NCBI GenBank assembly: GCA_022711355.1 | Contig: JAKLFE010000011.1 | Coordinates: forward strand, 27,345 to 91,344 | Direction: 5' to 3' | From: Spirochaetota bacterium | GTDB taxonomy: Bacteria; Spirochaetota; Spirochaetia; Treponematales; Rectinemataceae | Length of the DNA: 64,000 bases | Shown here: piece by piece, positions 17,101-26,378 of the stretch | How positions within the stretch are numbered: position 1 is the first letter of the stretch | Layout of the letters: each line of letters opens with the position of its first letter | The notes under the pieces: generated by a model | Told to the model about the DNA's origin: nothing | What the model saw: only the letters and a program-made list of their open reading frames with translations | The model's database searches: none | Made by a program: the position numbers and the translations under genes

Positions 17101-18609
17101 CGGCGCCCCGCGCTCCTCGCCGATCCGGCCTCCCTCGTGGCCGAGTGGCTCAGGCGCGAGGCCCTCGTCACGCTCGATCGCCTAACTTCTATTTTCGGCC
17201 TGCCCGCCGGCGGGGCCCGGGAGCTCGCCGAGGGCCTCGAGGACGAAGGCCTCGCCGTCCTGGGGCGCCTCGTCGAGGGGGACGAGGCCGAGTACCTGGC
17301 CGACTCCCAGAACCTCGAGGTCCTCCTCAGGCGCAAGCGCCGGGCCGCGCGGCCCCCGGTCGTGGCCCGGCCCCGCTCCGAGCTCTTCGGCCTCGTAGCC
17401 CGCGTCCAGGGCCTCCGAGGGGAGGGGAGCTCGCCCGGCGATTGGCGAGCAGCCTTCGCCGCCCTCGAGGGCTACCCCCTCGCCGCCTCCCTCTGGGAGA
17501 GCGACATCCTCCCCGCCAGGCTCGGCCCCGAGGCGGCGGCGCGGGCCGCCGACGAGGCCCTGGCCTCGGGCGAATGGCTCTGGTTCGGCTCCGGGCGGGA
17601 GGAGCTCTCCTTCGCCAAGCTCCCCGATCTCGAGCTCTTCTCCGCGGGAGGGGCGGCCTCGCGCCTCCTGCCGGGGGGCGAGTCCGGGTTCGACTTCTGG
17701 GCCATCCGCTCCTCCTCGGGCCTTTCCTCCCGCGAGGCCGCCCTGGCCCTCTGGGCCGAGGCCTGGAAAGGCCTGGTCTCCGCCGACTCCTTCGCCCCCC
17801 TGCGCGAGGGCCTGGTCAACCGCTTCGGCCGCGACCTGCCCGAGCTCGGCCGGGCCGCCGGCGAGGAGGAAGGACGGGACGGAGCCGCGCCCTTCGGCGC
17901 CCGACGCCGCCTCCCCCGGGCCCTGCGAGAGCGCTGGAGGGCGGGCGCGCCGGTGAGCGGCTCCTGGTTCCGGCTCGAGCTCGAGGAGGCCGAGGCCCGC
18001 GATCCCCTGGACGAGGAGGAGCTCGACGCGGCTAGGGTCCGTATCCTCGTCGGGCGCTACGGCCTGCTCTGCCGCGCCCTCCTCGAGCGGGAGCTCCCGG
18101 CCCTCCGCTGGGGCAGGCTCTTCCCCGCCCTCCGCCGCCTCGAACTGTCGGGAGAGCTCCTCGCGGGGCGCTTCTTCGAGGGCATCGAGGGGCCCCAGTT
18201 CCTCGGGGCCGGCCTTCTGCGCGGCTTCCAGGAGCTCGGGACGAGCCGCGAGGCTCCCCTCTGGCTCAGCTCCTGCGATCCGGCGGCCTCGGCCCTCGAT
18301 CCCGCCGCCGGCTCTCCCCTCGCATTCCCCCAGCGCGTTCCCGCGAACCGGATCTGCGTCCTGGACGGGGCCCTCGCCGCCGTCTCGTCTCGATCCTATC
18401 AGGAGCTCGGCCTCTCCCTGGACCCCGAGGATCCCCGCCTTCCCGAGCTCCTGGGCTTCTACAAGAAGGCGCGCGAGCGGCCCATTTCGCCCGAGCGGCG
18501 GATAGCCATCGAGGCGGTGAACGGTGAGGCGGCCTCGCGCTCTCCCTACGCGCAGGCCCTCAGGGCGGCCGGCTTCGAGGCGGACCGGGGAAGGATGATC
18601 CTATGGTGA
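14164..18609 (+). CDS. lhr: Lhr-type large ATP-dependent helicase
   Basis: A 1481-residue superfamily 2 helicase of the extended Lhr class (E. coli Lhr has 1538). Motif I APTGSGKT, DEVH as motif II (VILDEVHAVAGSKRG), motif III LSATV and motif VI QRVGRSGHG lie in the first 430 residues. The winged-helix and Lhr-core region follow, and then a long C-terminal extension carrying the HTH-rich portion linked in E. coli to uracil-DNA glycosylase activity and DNA repair. I chose the GTG at 14164 because it sits right behind a promoter; in-frame TTG at 14128 would coincide with the -35. No Shine-Dalgarno is present. Likely role: DNA repair/recombination. Confidence 0.88.
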   Translation: MSADEELSAFHPLVREWFLGRYGRPTPVQAAAWPRIASGEHVLALAPTGSGKTLAAFLDALSRLASGELPADRCSVLYVSPLKALGEDVRRNLEAPLAELAALFRERGESFPPIRAATRSGDTSQAERRRMLARPPAILVTTPESLAIILDSRLQRAMLGSVRLVILDEVHAVAGSKRGALLACQVGRLALLAGEFQRLALSATVRPPEAVAAFVGGRRLSRGPGGEAVYEERRVAVVAPPSEKRIELGVEWPQAPLPAEGEPDAASARYAAIVPAICSRIDATSGVLVFSEARRRAERLAFLINEAKGEGTAWAHHGSLSKEVRQAVEARFKAGELDCVVATASLELGIDVGSVEEVLLAGSPNSVSSALQRVGRSGHGVGEASRGRLYPFNGMDLVLAAAVAKGCAERAVEELRPPSCPLDVLAQALLELTLEPELTPAPGEESSGEGRWTVDALYDTVRSFPPFRLLTRDLFDSVLELLAGRYAGSRLRELEPRLSLDRATGRVEAKDAARALLNFSGGAIPDRGLYSLRLAGSRAKLGELDEEFVWERKVGEAFSLGTQTWRIVEIGSEAVFVEPTGPDPDIVPFWKGEARFRSPEISRRALELLDRLDPLDADRGSELLRRDYGFDEGAARACARFVAAQKASGLGLPALPGTRRVVLERHEDPSRSADCARLVLHTLRGLAINEPVRLALEAAWEEETGLPIRSIADDDSILLVVPALAEGDPSELAARLLGGLGEGGRLEGLVRRVLEGSGLFGAQFRENAGRFLLLPRGLPGKRMPLWVTRLRAKRLFAALRGREDFPAIVETWRSCLADLFDLEGAAELARGLASGEIELASIRSRLPSPLGRETLWAETGAYMYEGDALGGRASSSVSDRVIAEALGSARARPALGRDLVLDYERRLKRLLPGWAPGDGAELAEWAKERVLIPASELPAILEAAGPSLAASLEADPSCGRRLLRLTLPGASEELLVHPERRPALLADPASLVAEWLRREALVTLDRLTSIFGLPAGGARELAEGLEDEGLAVLGRLVEGDEAEYLADSQNLEVLLRRKRRAARPPVVARPRSELFGLVARVQGLRGEGSSPGDWRAAFAALEGYPLAASLWESDILPARLGPEAAARAADEALASGEWLWFGSGREELSFAKLPDLELFSAGGAASRLLPGGESGFDFWAIRSSSGLSSREAALALWAEAWKGLVSADSFAPLREGLVNRFGRDLPELGRAAGEEEGRDGAAPFGARRRLPRALRERWRAGAPVSGSWFRLELEEAEARDPLDEEELDAARVRILVGRYGLLCRALLERELPALRWGRLFPALRRLELSGELLAGRFFEGIEGPQFLGAGLLRGFQELGTSREAPLWLSSCDPAASALDPAAGSPLAFPQRVPANRICVLDGALAAVSSRSYQELGLSLDPEDPRLPELLGFYKKARERPISPERRIAIEAVNGEAASRSPYAQALRAAGFEADRGRMILW

Positions 18610-18625
18610 GGAGGGCGCATCGAGC

Positions 18626-18654
18626 TTGATTCCCCGATGCCGCGGCACTAGGCT
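18626..18654 (+). promoter_or_regulatory. Promoter of cheD, leaderless type
   Basis: TTGATT (18626-18631), 17-base spacer, TAGGCT (18649-18654), then six bases to the ATG at 18661. There is no Shine-Dalgarno. Confidence 0.55.
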
Positions 18655-18660
18655 TGAGCC

Positions 18661-19329
18661 ATGGAAACCGCCCCCACTGCCCCTCGGCCGCGCAAACCGC
18701 ATCAGCCGCATCAGCCGCGCCAGCCGTCCAGCTTCGCGGCGATGGCCCTGCCCGGCCACCTCCCCCGGATCGAGGTCCAGCCCGGGGAGCAGTTCTGCGC
18801 CCGCAACCCCTACGATATAAAGACCCTCCTGGGCTCCTGCGTCGCCGCCTGCCTCTACGACGACGAGGCCTGCATCGCGGGGCTCAACCACTTCCTCCTC
18901 GCCGCGCCCCGCTACGCGAGGTCGATGCCCCTGACCGTGACCGAGGCGGGCCGCTACGGCATCCACGCCATGGAGCTCCTCATCAACGCCATGATGAAGC
19001 TCGGGGCCTCGCGCAAGCGCCTCAAGGCCAAGGTCTTCGGCGGGGCCTCCGTCCTCGGCCTGAGCGCGGCCGACCGCTTCATCTGCGTCAACGAGGTCAA
19101 CCAGCGCTTCATCAAGGAGTTCCTCGAGACCGAGGCCATCCCCCTGCTCTCCGAGGACCTCGGCGGCATCCAGGGGCGGGTGATCCATTTCCACACCGAC
19201 ACCTTCAAGGTCTACCGGCGCTTCATCAAGAAGGGCGCCCTCGAAGGCGTGGTCGCGGAGGAGCAGCGCTACTGGAGGAACGCCATCGAGCAGCCCGGGG
19301 AGCGGGAGGGAGAGGTCATCCTCTTCTAG
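18661..19329 (+). CDS. cheD: Chemoreceptor glutamine deamidase CheD
   Basis: A 222-residue CheD, which deamidates glutamines on methyl-accepting chemotaxis proteins and in some bacteria binds CheC. The catalytic Cys60 lies in TLLGSCVAACLYD and the His77 in GLNHFLL, 17 residues apart as in Thermotoga maritima CheD; Thr55 is the likely third residue. KVFGGASV matches the conserved Lys-Val-Phe-Gly-Gly element. The first 27 residues are Pro/His/Arg-rich and non-conserved, so an internal ATG at 18742 is possible, but the promoter position favours 18661. It lies beside two chemoreceptors encoded on the opposite strand, its likely substrates. Confidence 0.88.
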   Translation: METAPTAPRPRKPHQPHQPRQPSSFAAMALPGHLPRIEVQPGEQFCARNPYDIKTLLGSCVAACLYDDEACIAGLNHFLLAAPRYARSMPLTVTEAGRYGIHAMELLINAMMKLGASRKRLKAKVFGGASVLGLSAADRFICVNEVNQRFIKEFLETEAIPLLSEDLGGIQGRVIHFHTDTFKVYRRFIKKGALEGVVAEEQRYWRNAIEQPGEREGEVILF

Positions 19330-19376
19330 CCCCCGAGCCGCCATCCCCGCTCCCTGCCTTCCTGGCCCCTCGGCTC

Positions 19377-21362
19377 CTAGAAGGCCTCGAAGCCCTCGTC
19401 CTCCGCGTCGGCGACGGGCAGCATGGATCGGGAGCCGCCGCTCCCCCTCGGCGCCGCCCGGCGCGGCAGGGCTATCGCCTTCGCCGCGGCTCGGCCTGCC
19501 TCGGCGCGCGGGGCCTTCCCGGGCTCGGGGGCCGCGGGCGCGGCCTGGGCGAGCTTGAAGAAGCCGACCGCGGCGGCGAGCTGCCGGGCCTGGCCCGAGA
19601 ACTCCTCCGACATGCCGGCCATCTCCTCGCTCCCGCTCGCGTTGGTCTGGATGACCTCGTCGAGCTGGATCATGGCCTTGCCGATCTGCTCGATCCCCGC
19701 GCTCTGCTCCCTCGACGCCGCGGCTATCTCGCGGACGAGCTCCGAGGTCCTCCGGATATCCGGCACTATCCCGGCTATGATCATCCCCGCCTCCTGGGCC
19801 AGGGCCACGGTGTTGCCGGAGAGAAGGGTGATCTCGCCGGCGGCGGTCTGGGAGCGCTCGGCGAGCTTGCGCACCTCGCTCGCCACCACGGCGAAGCCCT
19901 TGCCCGACTCGCCGGCCCGCGCCGCCTCGATGGCCGCGTTGAGGGCGAGCATGTTCGTCTGACGGGCTATCTCGCTGATGATGGAGGTCCTCTCGGCTAT
20001 GTCGCGCACCGCGGCGGCCGCCTTGGCCACCGCCTCGCTCCCCGTCTCCGCTCCCTTGACCGCCTTCTCGGCGATCGTCTCGGTGGCGGCCGCGTTGTCC
20101 GCGTTCTGCTTGATGGTCGCGGCCATCTCCTCGACCGAGCTCGAGACCTCCTCGGCGCTCGCCGCCTGCTCGGTCGCTCCCTGGCTCATGGCCTGGGCCG
20201 ATCCGCTGATGCTCTCGCTGCCCTGGGCGATCCCGCGCGCGGCGCCCTGGATCTCCGTGACGATGCCGGCGAGGTGGGCCGACATGCCGTTGAGGGCGCG
20301 GGCGAGGTCTCCCAGCTCGTCCTGCATGGCGAGCACGTCTTCCTTCACCTCGATGGAGAGGTCCCCGCGGGCCACGGCCTCGGCGAAGACGACCCCCCGC
20401 TCGAGGGGGAGGCTGATCGACCTCGAGAGGAGGTAGAGGCAGAGGATGGCGAGGAGGGCGGCGGCGAGGCCGATCATGACGATCGTGGCCCTGATGGCCC
20501 TGGCCGTGGCGAGGAACTCCTCCTCGGGTATCGTCGAGATCACCTTCCAGCCGATGGAGGGCACCGGCGCGTAGCCGCAGTACTTGCTCGCCCCCTTGTA
20601 GGAGTAGGCCTTGATTCCGGTCTCGTCGGCCAGGGCGCTCCTCGCCACCTCCTCCATCCCCGGCACCTGGTTGATGTTGACCTTGAGGATGATATCCTTG
20701 TCCGGATGGAGGACCGCGAGACCCTCGCGATCGATGACCCAGATATAGCCCGTGGAGCCGAGGACGAATTTCGCCATCTCGTCGGTGATCGCCGAGGTGC
20801 GGATCGTCAAGCACATGACGCCGATGGGCCTTCCCTCGGGACCCGCGACCGGCGAGGCGATGATGAAGGTCGAGTCCTTCGTGACCTTGTCGATGAGCAT
20901 CTGGCTGATGAAGAGCTCGCCGGCGATGGCCTTCTTGAAGTACTCACGCTCCGAGACGTCGACGCCGAAGGAATCCTGGGCCGCGGAGGCGCAGGCCCGG
21001 CCATCGGCCGCGACGACGAAGATCTCGCTGTAGCTCGACGAGTACTGCGTGCTGGCGTGGAGCGCCTTGAGCTCGGCGCTCAGCGCGGCGGCCGATCCCC
21101 TGGCCGTCGGGGCCCCGCGGTTGACCTGCCCCAGGGTCGACGCGACGGCGGGCGAGGCGGCGAGGGCCATGCAGGTCCTGAGGTCGCCCTGGATCTTGCT
21201 CTCCGCGAAGTCGGCGAGGCTCGAGGTCAGGGAGCTGAGGTCCTCCCCGACGAGCTTGGTGATGCCGCTCTGCGCGCGGAGCGAGGCGGCGACGCCCATC
21301 GCGGCGAAGGGGACGAGAACGATCGCCGCCCCGATGAGGGTTAGTTTTTGGCCTATTTTCAT
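19377..21362 (-). CDS. Methyl-accepting chemotaxis protein, dCache-type sensor (downstream copy)
   Basis: A 661-residue inner-membrane chemoreceptor. It has a transmembrane helix at about 8-27, a periplasmic double-Cache-like sensor to about residue 275, a second transmembrane helix near 285-310 ([20 protein letters not shown]), a HAMP domain, and the cytoplasmic signalling hairpin. The latter contains the tip sequence [20 protein letters not shown] that binds CheA/CheW. The C-terminus is a flexible Ala/Pro/Arg tail ending EDEGFEAF. The ATG overlaps the stop of the receiver gene in an ATGA arrangement. It is a paralogue of the receptor at 22301-24223, with near-identical sensor segments such as [11 protein letters not shown] and ISQMLIDK. 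Confidence 0.93.
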   Translation of the reverse strand: MKIGQKLTLIGAAIVLVPFAAMGVAASLRAQSGITKLVGEDLSSLTSSLADFAESKIQGDLRTCMALAASPAVASTLGQVNRGAPTARGSAAALSAELKALHASTQYSSSYSEIFVVAADGRACASAAQDSFGVDVSEREYFKKAIAGELFISQMLIDKVTKDSTFIIASPVAGPEGRPIGVMCLTIRTSAITDEMAKFVLGSTGYIWVIDREGLAVLHPDKDIILKVNINQVPGMEEVARSALADETGIKAYSYKGASKYCGYAPVPSIGWKVISTIPEEEFLATARAIRATIVMIGLAAALLAILCLYLLSRSISLPLERGVVFAEAVARGDLSIEVKEDVLAMQDELGDLARALNGMSAHLAGIVTEIQGAARGIAQGSESISGSAQAMSQGATEQAASAEEVSSSVEEMAATIKQNADNAAATETIAEKAVKGAETGSEAVAKAAAAVRDIAERTSIISEIARQTNMLALNAAIEAARAGESGKGFAVVASEVRKLAERSQTAAGEITLLSGNTVALAQEAGMIIAGIVPDIRRTSELVREIAAASREQSAGIEQIGKAMIQLDEVIQTNASGSEEMAGMSEEFSGQARQLAAAVGFFKLAQAAPAAPEPGKAPRAEAGRAAAKAIALPRRAAPRGSGGSRSMLPVADAEDEGFEAF

Positions 21363-21835
21363 GCGCTCCTCCTTGCTGGATCGCCGGCGGGATCCCGCCC
21401 GCCGCCGACCGGATCCGCGGGCCCGCGGGGCCCTGGCCCGTGGGTCCCTCCCGCCAATGCCGCTTCGACGGCCTTGTAGAGGGCGGCCGTCGATTGGGCC
21501 TTGTCGAGGAAGCCGTACGTCCCTATCCCCGCGGCCCGTTCTCTGATATCGGACTCGTCGCAGGACGAGAGGAAGACGACGGGCATCGGCCTCATGCCGA
21601 GTATCGCCTTGGCCGCCTCGATGCCGTCCATGCCGGGGCCGAGGTCCACGTCCGTGACGAGGAGGTCGATGTCCTCGGCGCGCTCGGCGGCGGCTATCGC
21701 CTCGGCGGCGCTGCGCGCCGTTTCGACCTCGTAGCCGCGCAGGGCGAGCTTGCGCCGCTCGTCGAGGAGGACGAGGGGCTCGTCCTCGACGAGGAGGAGC
21801 TTGGCCTTCGGCCCCGTATCCGCTGCGTCCCGCAT
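21359..21835 (-). CDS. Single-domain response regulator (receiver)
   Basis: A 158-residue receiver protein without output domain. LLLVEDEP gives the acidic pocket, LLVTDVDLG the phosphoacceptor Asp, VVFLSSCD the conserved Ser/Thr position and FLDKAQS the Lys. About 30 Gly/Pro-rich residues follow the fold. Sitting between cheW and a chemoreceptor, with one intervening base after cheW and a four-base overlap with the receptor, it is probably part of the chemotaxis pathway. It could act as a CheY-like output, a phosphate sink or a CheV-like adaptor half. [10 protein letters not shown] resembles receivers of hybrid-kinase type more than classical CheY. Confidence 0.85.
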   Translation of the reverse strand: MRDAADTGPKAKLLLVEDEPLVLLDERRKLALRGYEVETARSAAEAIAAAERAEDIDLLVTDVDLGPGMDGIEAAKAILGMRPMPVVFLSSCDESDIRERAAGIGTYGFLDKAQSTAALYKAVEAALAGGTHGPGPRGPADPVGGGRDPAGDPARRSA

Positions 21836-21836
21836 C

Positions 21837-22280
21837 CTAGGCGCCCGTCGGCGGCGCCTCGAAGAGGCGCTCCGCCTCGATCATCGTGACGAAGCCCGAC
21901 TCGAGCCTCGCGATGCCCCGCACGATCGCCCGGTCGAAGCGCACGGCGAAATCGGCTGACGCGGCGATGGCGCCGTCGGGTATCTCGACGACCTCCGACA
22001 CCGAGTCGACGAGGGCTCCCACCGGCCTCCGCGCCCCGGAGCCTCCCATCGCCAAGACGATGATGCATTGGTCCCGAGTCGCCTCGCCGGGATCGAGGCC
22101 GAGCTTCCGCCTGACGTCGATGACGGGTATGGCCTCGCCGCGCAGGTCCAGGAGCCCCGCCACGTAGCCGGGGACTCCCGATATGCGGCCGAGCTCGGTC
22201 TTCTCGAGCACGGTCTCGACGTCGCGCACCTCGACCGCGCAGCTCTCGCCGGCGATCGTGAAGGTCAGGTAGTTTCCCAT
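21837..22280 (-). CDS. cheW: Chemotaxis adaptor protein CheW
   Basis: A 147-residue CheW that links receptors to the CheA kinase. The fold's typical sequences are present: YLTFTIAGESCAVEVRDVETV at the N-terminus (first strands), ISGVPGYVAGLLDLRGEAIP (the conserved receptor/CheA-contact Arg in NLRG-type motif, here DLRG) and VGALVDSVSEVVEIP. It ends right before the receiver gene. Being encoded between two receptors suggests an array-specific adaptor rather than the main flagellar-operon CheW; no cheA is in the window. Confidence 0.9.
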   Translation of the reverse strand: MGNYLTFTIAGESCAVEVRDVETVLEKTELGRISGVPGYVAGLLDLRGEAIPVIDVRRKLGLDPGEATRDQCIIVLAMGGSGARRPVGALVDSVSEVVEIPDGAIAASADFAVRFDRAIVRGIARLESGFVTMIEAERLFEAPPTGA

Positions 22281-22300
22281 GGCCGCCTTCCTCCTCGTCC

Positions 22301-24223
22301 TCAGAAACGCTCGAAGTCGCCGTCGAGGCCGCCGTCGAGCGGCTTCAGGGCCGTGGAGGCTCCTGCCTTCGCGGCCCGCGGGGGGGGCGCCGCGGCTGGC
22401 CCGGGCATCTTGAAGAAGCCCACCGCCTGGGCGAGCTGCTGGGCCTGGCCGGAGAACTCCTCCGACATGCCCGCCATCTCCTCGCTCGCGCTCGCGTTCG
22501 ACTGGATCACGGTGTCCAGCTGGAGCATCGCCTTCCCGATCTGCTCGACCCCGGCGCTCTGCTCCCTCGAGGCGGCGGCGATCTCCCGGACGAGCTCCGC
22601 CGTCCTGCCGATGTCGGGCACGATGCCGCCGATGAGCCGGCCGGCGTCCTCGGCGAGGGCGACCGTCCCGCCGGACAGGGCGGTTATCTCGCCGGCCGCG
22701 GCTTGGGATCGCTCGGCCAGCTTGCGGACCTCGCTCGCCACGACCGCGAAGCCCTTGCCCGACTCCCCGGCCCGCGCGGCCTCGATCGCCGCGTTGAGGG
22801 CCAGCATGTTCGTCTGCCGCGCGATCTCCGAGATGATCCCGACCTTGTCGGCTATCCGCTTCATCGCCTCGACGGCCTGGTCCACCACCGCGCTCCCCGA
22901 GGCGGCGTCCTTGGCCGCCTTGGTCGCCATGCCCTCGGTGGCCACGGCGTTGTCGGCGTTCTGCCTGATGGTGGCGACCATCTCCTCGACCGAGGCGGAG
23001 ACCTCCTCGGCGCTGGCCGCCTGCTCGGTGGAGCCCTGGCTCATGCCCTGGGCCGCCTCGCTGATGCTCTCGCTCCCCTGGGATACGCTCTGGGCCGAGC
23101 TCTGGACCTCGCCCACGACGCGCTTGAGGTTGTCGACCATCCTCTCGAAGGCTCCCGCCAGCTCGCCGATCTCGTCGCCGCGCCGCAGGAACTCCTCGTG
23201 GATGGGACGGCTCAAGTCCCCCTCGGCCAGGTACCCGGCGTATTTCACGCTCGCGAGTATGGGCGAGCTGATGGAGCGGGAGAGGAGGTAAAGGCAGGCG
23301 AAGGCGGCGAGCAGCGCGGTCCCGGCCACCGCGAGCATGAGGGAGCGGATGGCCGTGGCCGTCGCGAGGAATTCCCGCTCGGGTATCTGCGCGAGGACGA
23401 CCCAGCCGATCGAGGGGACCGAGGCGAAGCCGCAGACCTTCCTCTCGCCCTTGTACGTGAAGGCCTGCGAACCGGCCTTTTCCTCGAAGATGCGCCCGGC
23501 GAGGGTCTCGAGGCCGGCCATGTCCTTGATGTTTACCTTGAGGGCGACGGAGGCCTCCGGGTGGAGGGCGAAGAGGCCGTCGCGGTCGACCATCGCGAAG
23601 TACGCAGAGCGGCCGAGGACGAATTTCGCCATCTCGGAGGTTATGACCGAGGTCTTGATGGTCAGGCCGAGGACGCCCGCGGGCTTGCCTCCCTGGCCGG
23701 GGATGGGGGCGCCGATGATGACAGTCGCCTCCTTGGTGATCTTGTCGATGAGCATCTGGCTGATGAAGCGCTCGCCGGCGATGGCCTTCCTGAAATACTC
23801 CCGCTCCGAGACGTCGACGCCGAAGGAGCTCTGCACCGCCGCGGAGCAGACGCGGCCGTTGGCCGCGACGACGAATATCTCGCTGTAGCTCCCCGCGTAC
23901 TGGCCGCCCTTGTAGAGCGCCGCGAGCTTAGCGCTCAGCTCGTCGCAGAGGGACCGGCCGTTCGGGGCTCCCCGGTTCATGGCCTCGACCACCTGGGCGA
24001 GATCGGGGGAGGAGGCGAGGGCGTGGCTCGTCCGGAGGTCGCCCTGGAGCTTGAGCTCGGCGTAGTCGGCCATGCTGCTGGTGATGTTGACGAGGTTGCC
24101 CTCGACGATGGACCCAATGCCGGCCTGGGCCCGGGATGAGACGATGAAGGTCATGATCGCGAAGGGTATGGCCACGATCGCGGCCCCCGCGAGCATGAGC
24201 TTCGTGCCGATCTTGAAACGCAC
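22301..24223 (-). CDS. Methyl-accepting chemotaxis protein, dCache-type sensor (upstream copy)
   Basis: A 640-residue chemoreceptor with the same plan as its neighbour: transmembrane helix at about 9-28, periplasmic double-Cache-like sensor, second transmembrane helix near 285-310 ([19 protein letters not shown]), HAMP domain and the signalling tip [20 protein letters not shown]. The start is GTG at 24223 with GGAGG nine bases upstream. The C-terminus ends LDGDFERF, matching the other receptor's aromatic tail. First gene of a leftward operon receptor-cheW-receiver-receptor. Tandem duplication of the receptor is likely; the sensor segments differ enough for distinct ligands. Confidence 0.93.
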   Translation of the reverse strand: MRFKIGTKLMLAGAAIVAIPFAIMTFIVSSRAQAGIGSIVEGNLVNITSSMADYAELKLQGDLRTSHALASSPDLAQVVEAMNRGAPNGRSLCDELSAKLAALYKGGQYAGSYSEIFVVAANGRVCSAAVQSSFGVDVSEREYFRKAIAGERFISQMLIDKITKEATVIIGAPIPGQGGKPAGVLGLTIKTSVITSEMAKFVLGRSAYFAMVDRDGLFALHPEASVALKVNIKDMAGLETLAGRIFEEKAGSQAFTYKGERKVCGFASVPSIGWVVLAQIPEREFLATATAIRSLMLAVAGTALLAAFACLYLLSRSISSPILASVKYAGYLAEGDLSRPIHEEFLRRGDEIGELAGAFERMVDNLKRVVGEVQSSAQSVSQGSESISEAAQGMSQGSTEQAASAEEVSASVEEMVATIRQNADNAVATEGMATKAAKDAASGSAVVDQAVEAMKRIADKVGIISEIARQTNMLALNAAIEAARAGESGKGFAVVASEVRKLAERSQAAAGEITALSGGTVALAEDAGRLIGGIVPDIGRTAELVREIAAASREQSAGVEQIGKAMLQLDTVIQSNASASEEMAGMSEEFSGQAQQLAQAVGFFKMPGPAAAPPPRAAKAGASTALKPLDGGLDGDFERF

Positions 24224-24426
24224 AACGTCCTCCTTGCCGGAATAAGGCGTCCCCGCCCGCCGTGGAAGCGAGAGGTTAGCCGCTTTAGGCTCTCGGGCTC
24301 ATTCCTGGCCAAGGCCTTCCCCGTCGGGTTCGTGCATTCTAGCGCCGAGGCCGGGGGAGGAAAGATGGAGGGAGGCTGGTTTTTACGTAGGGAGGGGGGA
24401 GGATCCTTGTAGGGGAAATACCTATG

Positions 24427-25056
24427 CTAGGCCAGCCGGTGGTCCACGGCGTACTTGATCAGCTGGGCGCTGGTGGCCAGGCCCATCTTCGAGAGGATGC
24501 GCGCCCGATAGGTGCTCACGGTCTTGGGGCTCAGGGCGAGGCGCGCGGCGACCTCGGAGAGGGTGAGTCCCGAGCCGACGAGGAGGAGGACCTGGTACTC
24601 CCGCTGGGAGAGCCGCTCGTGGGGAGGAAGCTCCGAGTCGCACTCGACGTAGTAGGCGAGGCGCTCGGCTACCTCCTGGGTGATGTAGCGCCTTCCGGAG
24701 GCCACGGCGCGTATCGCGTCCACCAGCTCCCCGTCGGCGCTCGACTTCGTGAGGTAGGCCGAGGCCCCGTCGCGGAGGCTGCGGACCGCGAACTGCTCCT
24801 CGGAGTGCATGCTGAGCACGATGACCTTGATCCCCGGACGAGCCGCCCGCAGGTCGCGGATGACGTCGAGGCCGCCCCTGCCCGGCATCGATATGTCGAG
24901 GACGACGACGTCGAAGGGCTCCTTGCGCGCCAGCTCCAGCGCCTCTTCCCCGCTCCCCGCCTCGCCCGTGACGGCGATGTCGGGACAGGAGGAGGCGATG
25001 GCGACGATGCCGCGGCGCACGATGCCGTGGTCGTCCGCGACGAGGACCCGGATCAG
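24427..25056 (-). CDS. NarL/FixJ-type response regulator
   Basis: A 209-residue transcription regulator: receiver domain (VLVADDHG acidic pocket, VVVLDISMPG with phosphoacceptor Asp, LSMHS, YLTKSS with Lys) joined to a LuxR/GerE helix-turn-helix (LSQREYQVLLLVGSGLTLSE ... SPKTVSTYRARI). No ATG, GTG or TTG fits the start. The best reading is a CTG at 25056, preceded by GGGAGG and overlapping the kinase stop as CTGA. This gives a receiver beginning two residues before the first beta strand. Partner of the upstream histidine kinase; targets unknown. Confidence 0.87.
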   Translation of the reverse strand: MIRVLVADDHGIVRRGIVAIASSCPDIAVTGEAGSGEEALELARKEPFDVVVLDISMPGRGGLDVIRDLRAARPGIKVIVLSMHSEEQFAVRSLRDGASAYLTKSSADGELVDAIRAVASGRRYITQEVAERLAYYVECDSELPPHERLSQREYQVLLLVGSGLTLSEVAARLALSPKTVSTYRARILSKMGLATSAQLIKYAVDHRLA

Positions 25057-26198
25057 GGGAGCCTCCCTTCGGGGGTGAGGGGGATGCGCACTTCGAGCTC
25101 GGTCCCCAGCCCGGGCCCTCCGCGGATCGAGGCGCTGCCGCCGAGGCCCCTGGCCCGCTCGCGGATCCCCTGTATGCCGAAGGAGCCCGGCGAGGAGGCC
25201 TGGGCCTCCGAGATGCCGACGCCGTCGTCCCTGACCCGGAGCAGCACGGCCCCTCCCTCCTCGCCGAGCTCGATGGCGAAGGAAGCGGCGCCGGCGTGCC
25301 GGACGACGTTGGTCAAGGATTCCTGGATGATGCGAAACAGGGCCGTGGAGGCCTTCGGGCCGATGGCCCCCTCGCGGACGGCTATCCGCAGCGAGGGGAT
25401 CAGGGCGGAGCGCGAGGCCATCTCGCCCGAGAGCCATTCGATCGCCGCCGCGAGGCCGAGCCGGTCGAGGACGGCGGGCCGGAGCTCCGAGCAGAGGCGC
25501 TGGACGGAGCGGATAGCCTGGTTCGTCATGTACAGGAGCTCACCGAGCCTCTTTCGCTGCGCCTCCCCGACGTCCTTATGGACGCGGGCCATGGCCCGGA
25601 GCTCCAGCTCGATGGCCGTGAGGGCCTGGCCGAGCTCGTCGTGGAGCTCCCGGGCCACGGCCTTGCGCTCCTCTTCCCGCACCTCGAGGATGTGCTGCGC
25701 GAGGGCTCCGAGCTCGGCCTCGACGGCCGATAGCCGCTCCTCGCTCCGGCGGCTCTCGGTGACCTCGGTCCAGACGAGGCCGAGCCCCGAGCCGACCTTG
25801 AAGGCCCGCAGCGAGAAGCGGCGCTCGGCGCCCTCCTCGTCGTGCAATGACACGCTCGTAACGAAGCTCTCGCCGCCTGCCAAGACGGCGCGATATCGCT
25901 CGAGCAGGCCATTCGGATCGCCTTCCCGGAGGGTCCGTATCGGCCCGCCGACGCTGGCCAGGGGATCGAAGGAAGGGGCGGCGGCGGCCGCCCGGTTGAG
26001 GTAGCGATACCGGAGCTCCTCGTCGAGGAGGACGCAGCGGTCGGGGATCTGGTCCATGAAGGAGGCGAAGAGGAGCTCGGCCTCGCCGAGCGCCGCGGCC
26101 AGAGCCGCGTTCTCGGCTTCGAGGCGGGCGAGCTCCTCCCCGGACGCCGCGTCTCGGTGATCCGAGCGGCGACCGGGCCCTGCATTTTTTGTGCGCAT
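25053..26198 (-). CDS. Cytoplasmic sensor histidine kinase (HisKA_3 type)
   Basis: A 381-residue kinase with no transmembrane helix: N-terminal coiled coil (about 18-40), PAS-like domain (about 40-160, IPDRCVLLDEELRYRYLNRA), HisKA_3 dimerisation helix with phospho-acceptor ARELHDELGQALTAIE, and an HATPase domain (IQESLTNVVRHAG as N box, DDGVGI as G1, GIQGIRERARGLGG as G2). The short stalk and domain types match NarX/DegS-like kinases that phosphorylate LuxR-type regulators such as the next gene, to which it is translationally coupled. The PAS domain presumably senses an intracellular signal. Confidence 0.9.
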   Translation of the reverse strand: MRTKNAGPGRRSDHRDAASGEELARLEAENAALAAALGEAELLFASFMDQIPDRCVLLDEELRYRYLNRAAAAAPSFDPLASVGGPIRTLREGDPNGLLERYRAVLAGGESFVTSVSLHDEEGAERRFSLRAFKVGSGLGLVWTEVTESRRSEERLSAVEAELGALAQHILEVREEERKAVARELHDELGQALTAIELELRAMARVHKDVGEAQRKRLGELLYMTNQAIRSVQRLCSELRPAVLDRLGLAAAIEWLSGEMASRSALIPSLRIAVREGAIGPKASTALFRIIQESLTNVVRHAGAASFAIELGEEGGAVLLRVRDDGVGISEAQASSPGSFGIQGIRERARGLGGSASIRGGPGLGTELEVRIPLTPEGRLP

Positions 26199-26317
26199 AC
26201 GAAGCCCCGCTGGGCGATTCCTTTTTGTGCCGCCGAAACGCGAATACGGATACGGCCTAGGATAGCTCGATCGGGGGAGATGGGTAAGGGGTCGCCCGGC
26301 GCGATGCCGGAAATGAA

Positions 26318-26349
26318 AAGCCGAAGCCCCCCAGGAGGGGCTTCGGCTT
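26318..26349 (-). terminator. Intrinsic terminator after the EF-G-like gene
   Basis: A perfect 13-bp stem (AAGCCGAAGCCCC and its complement, six-base loop) is followed on the minus strand by TTTTCATTT. It stands 30 bases past the stop codon at 26379 and before the histidine kinase gene's upstream region. Confidence 0.88.
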
Positions 26350-26378
26350 CCGGTCGGCGGCCCGTTCCGGCGAGCCGC

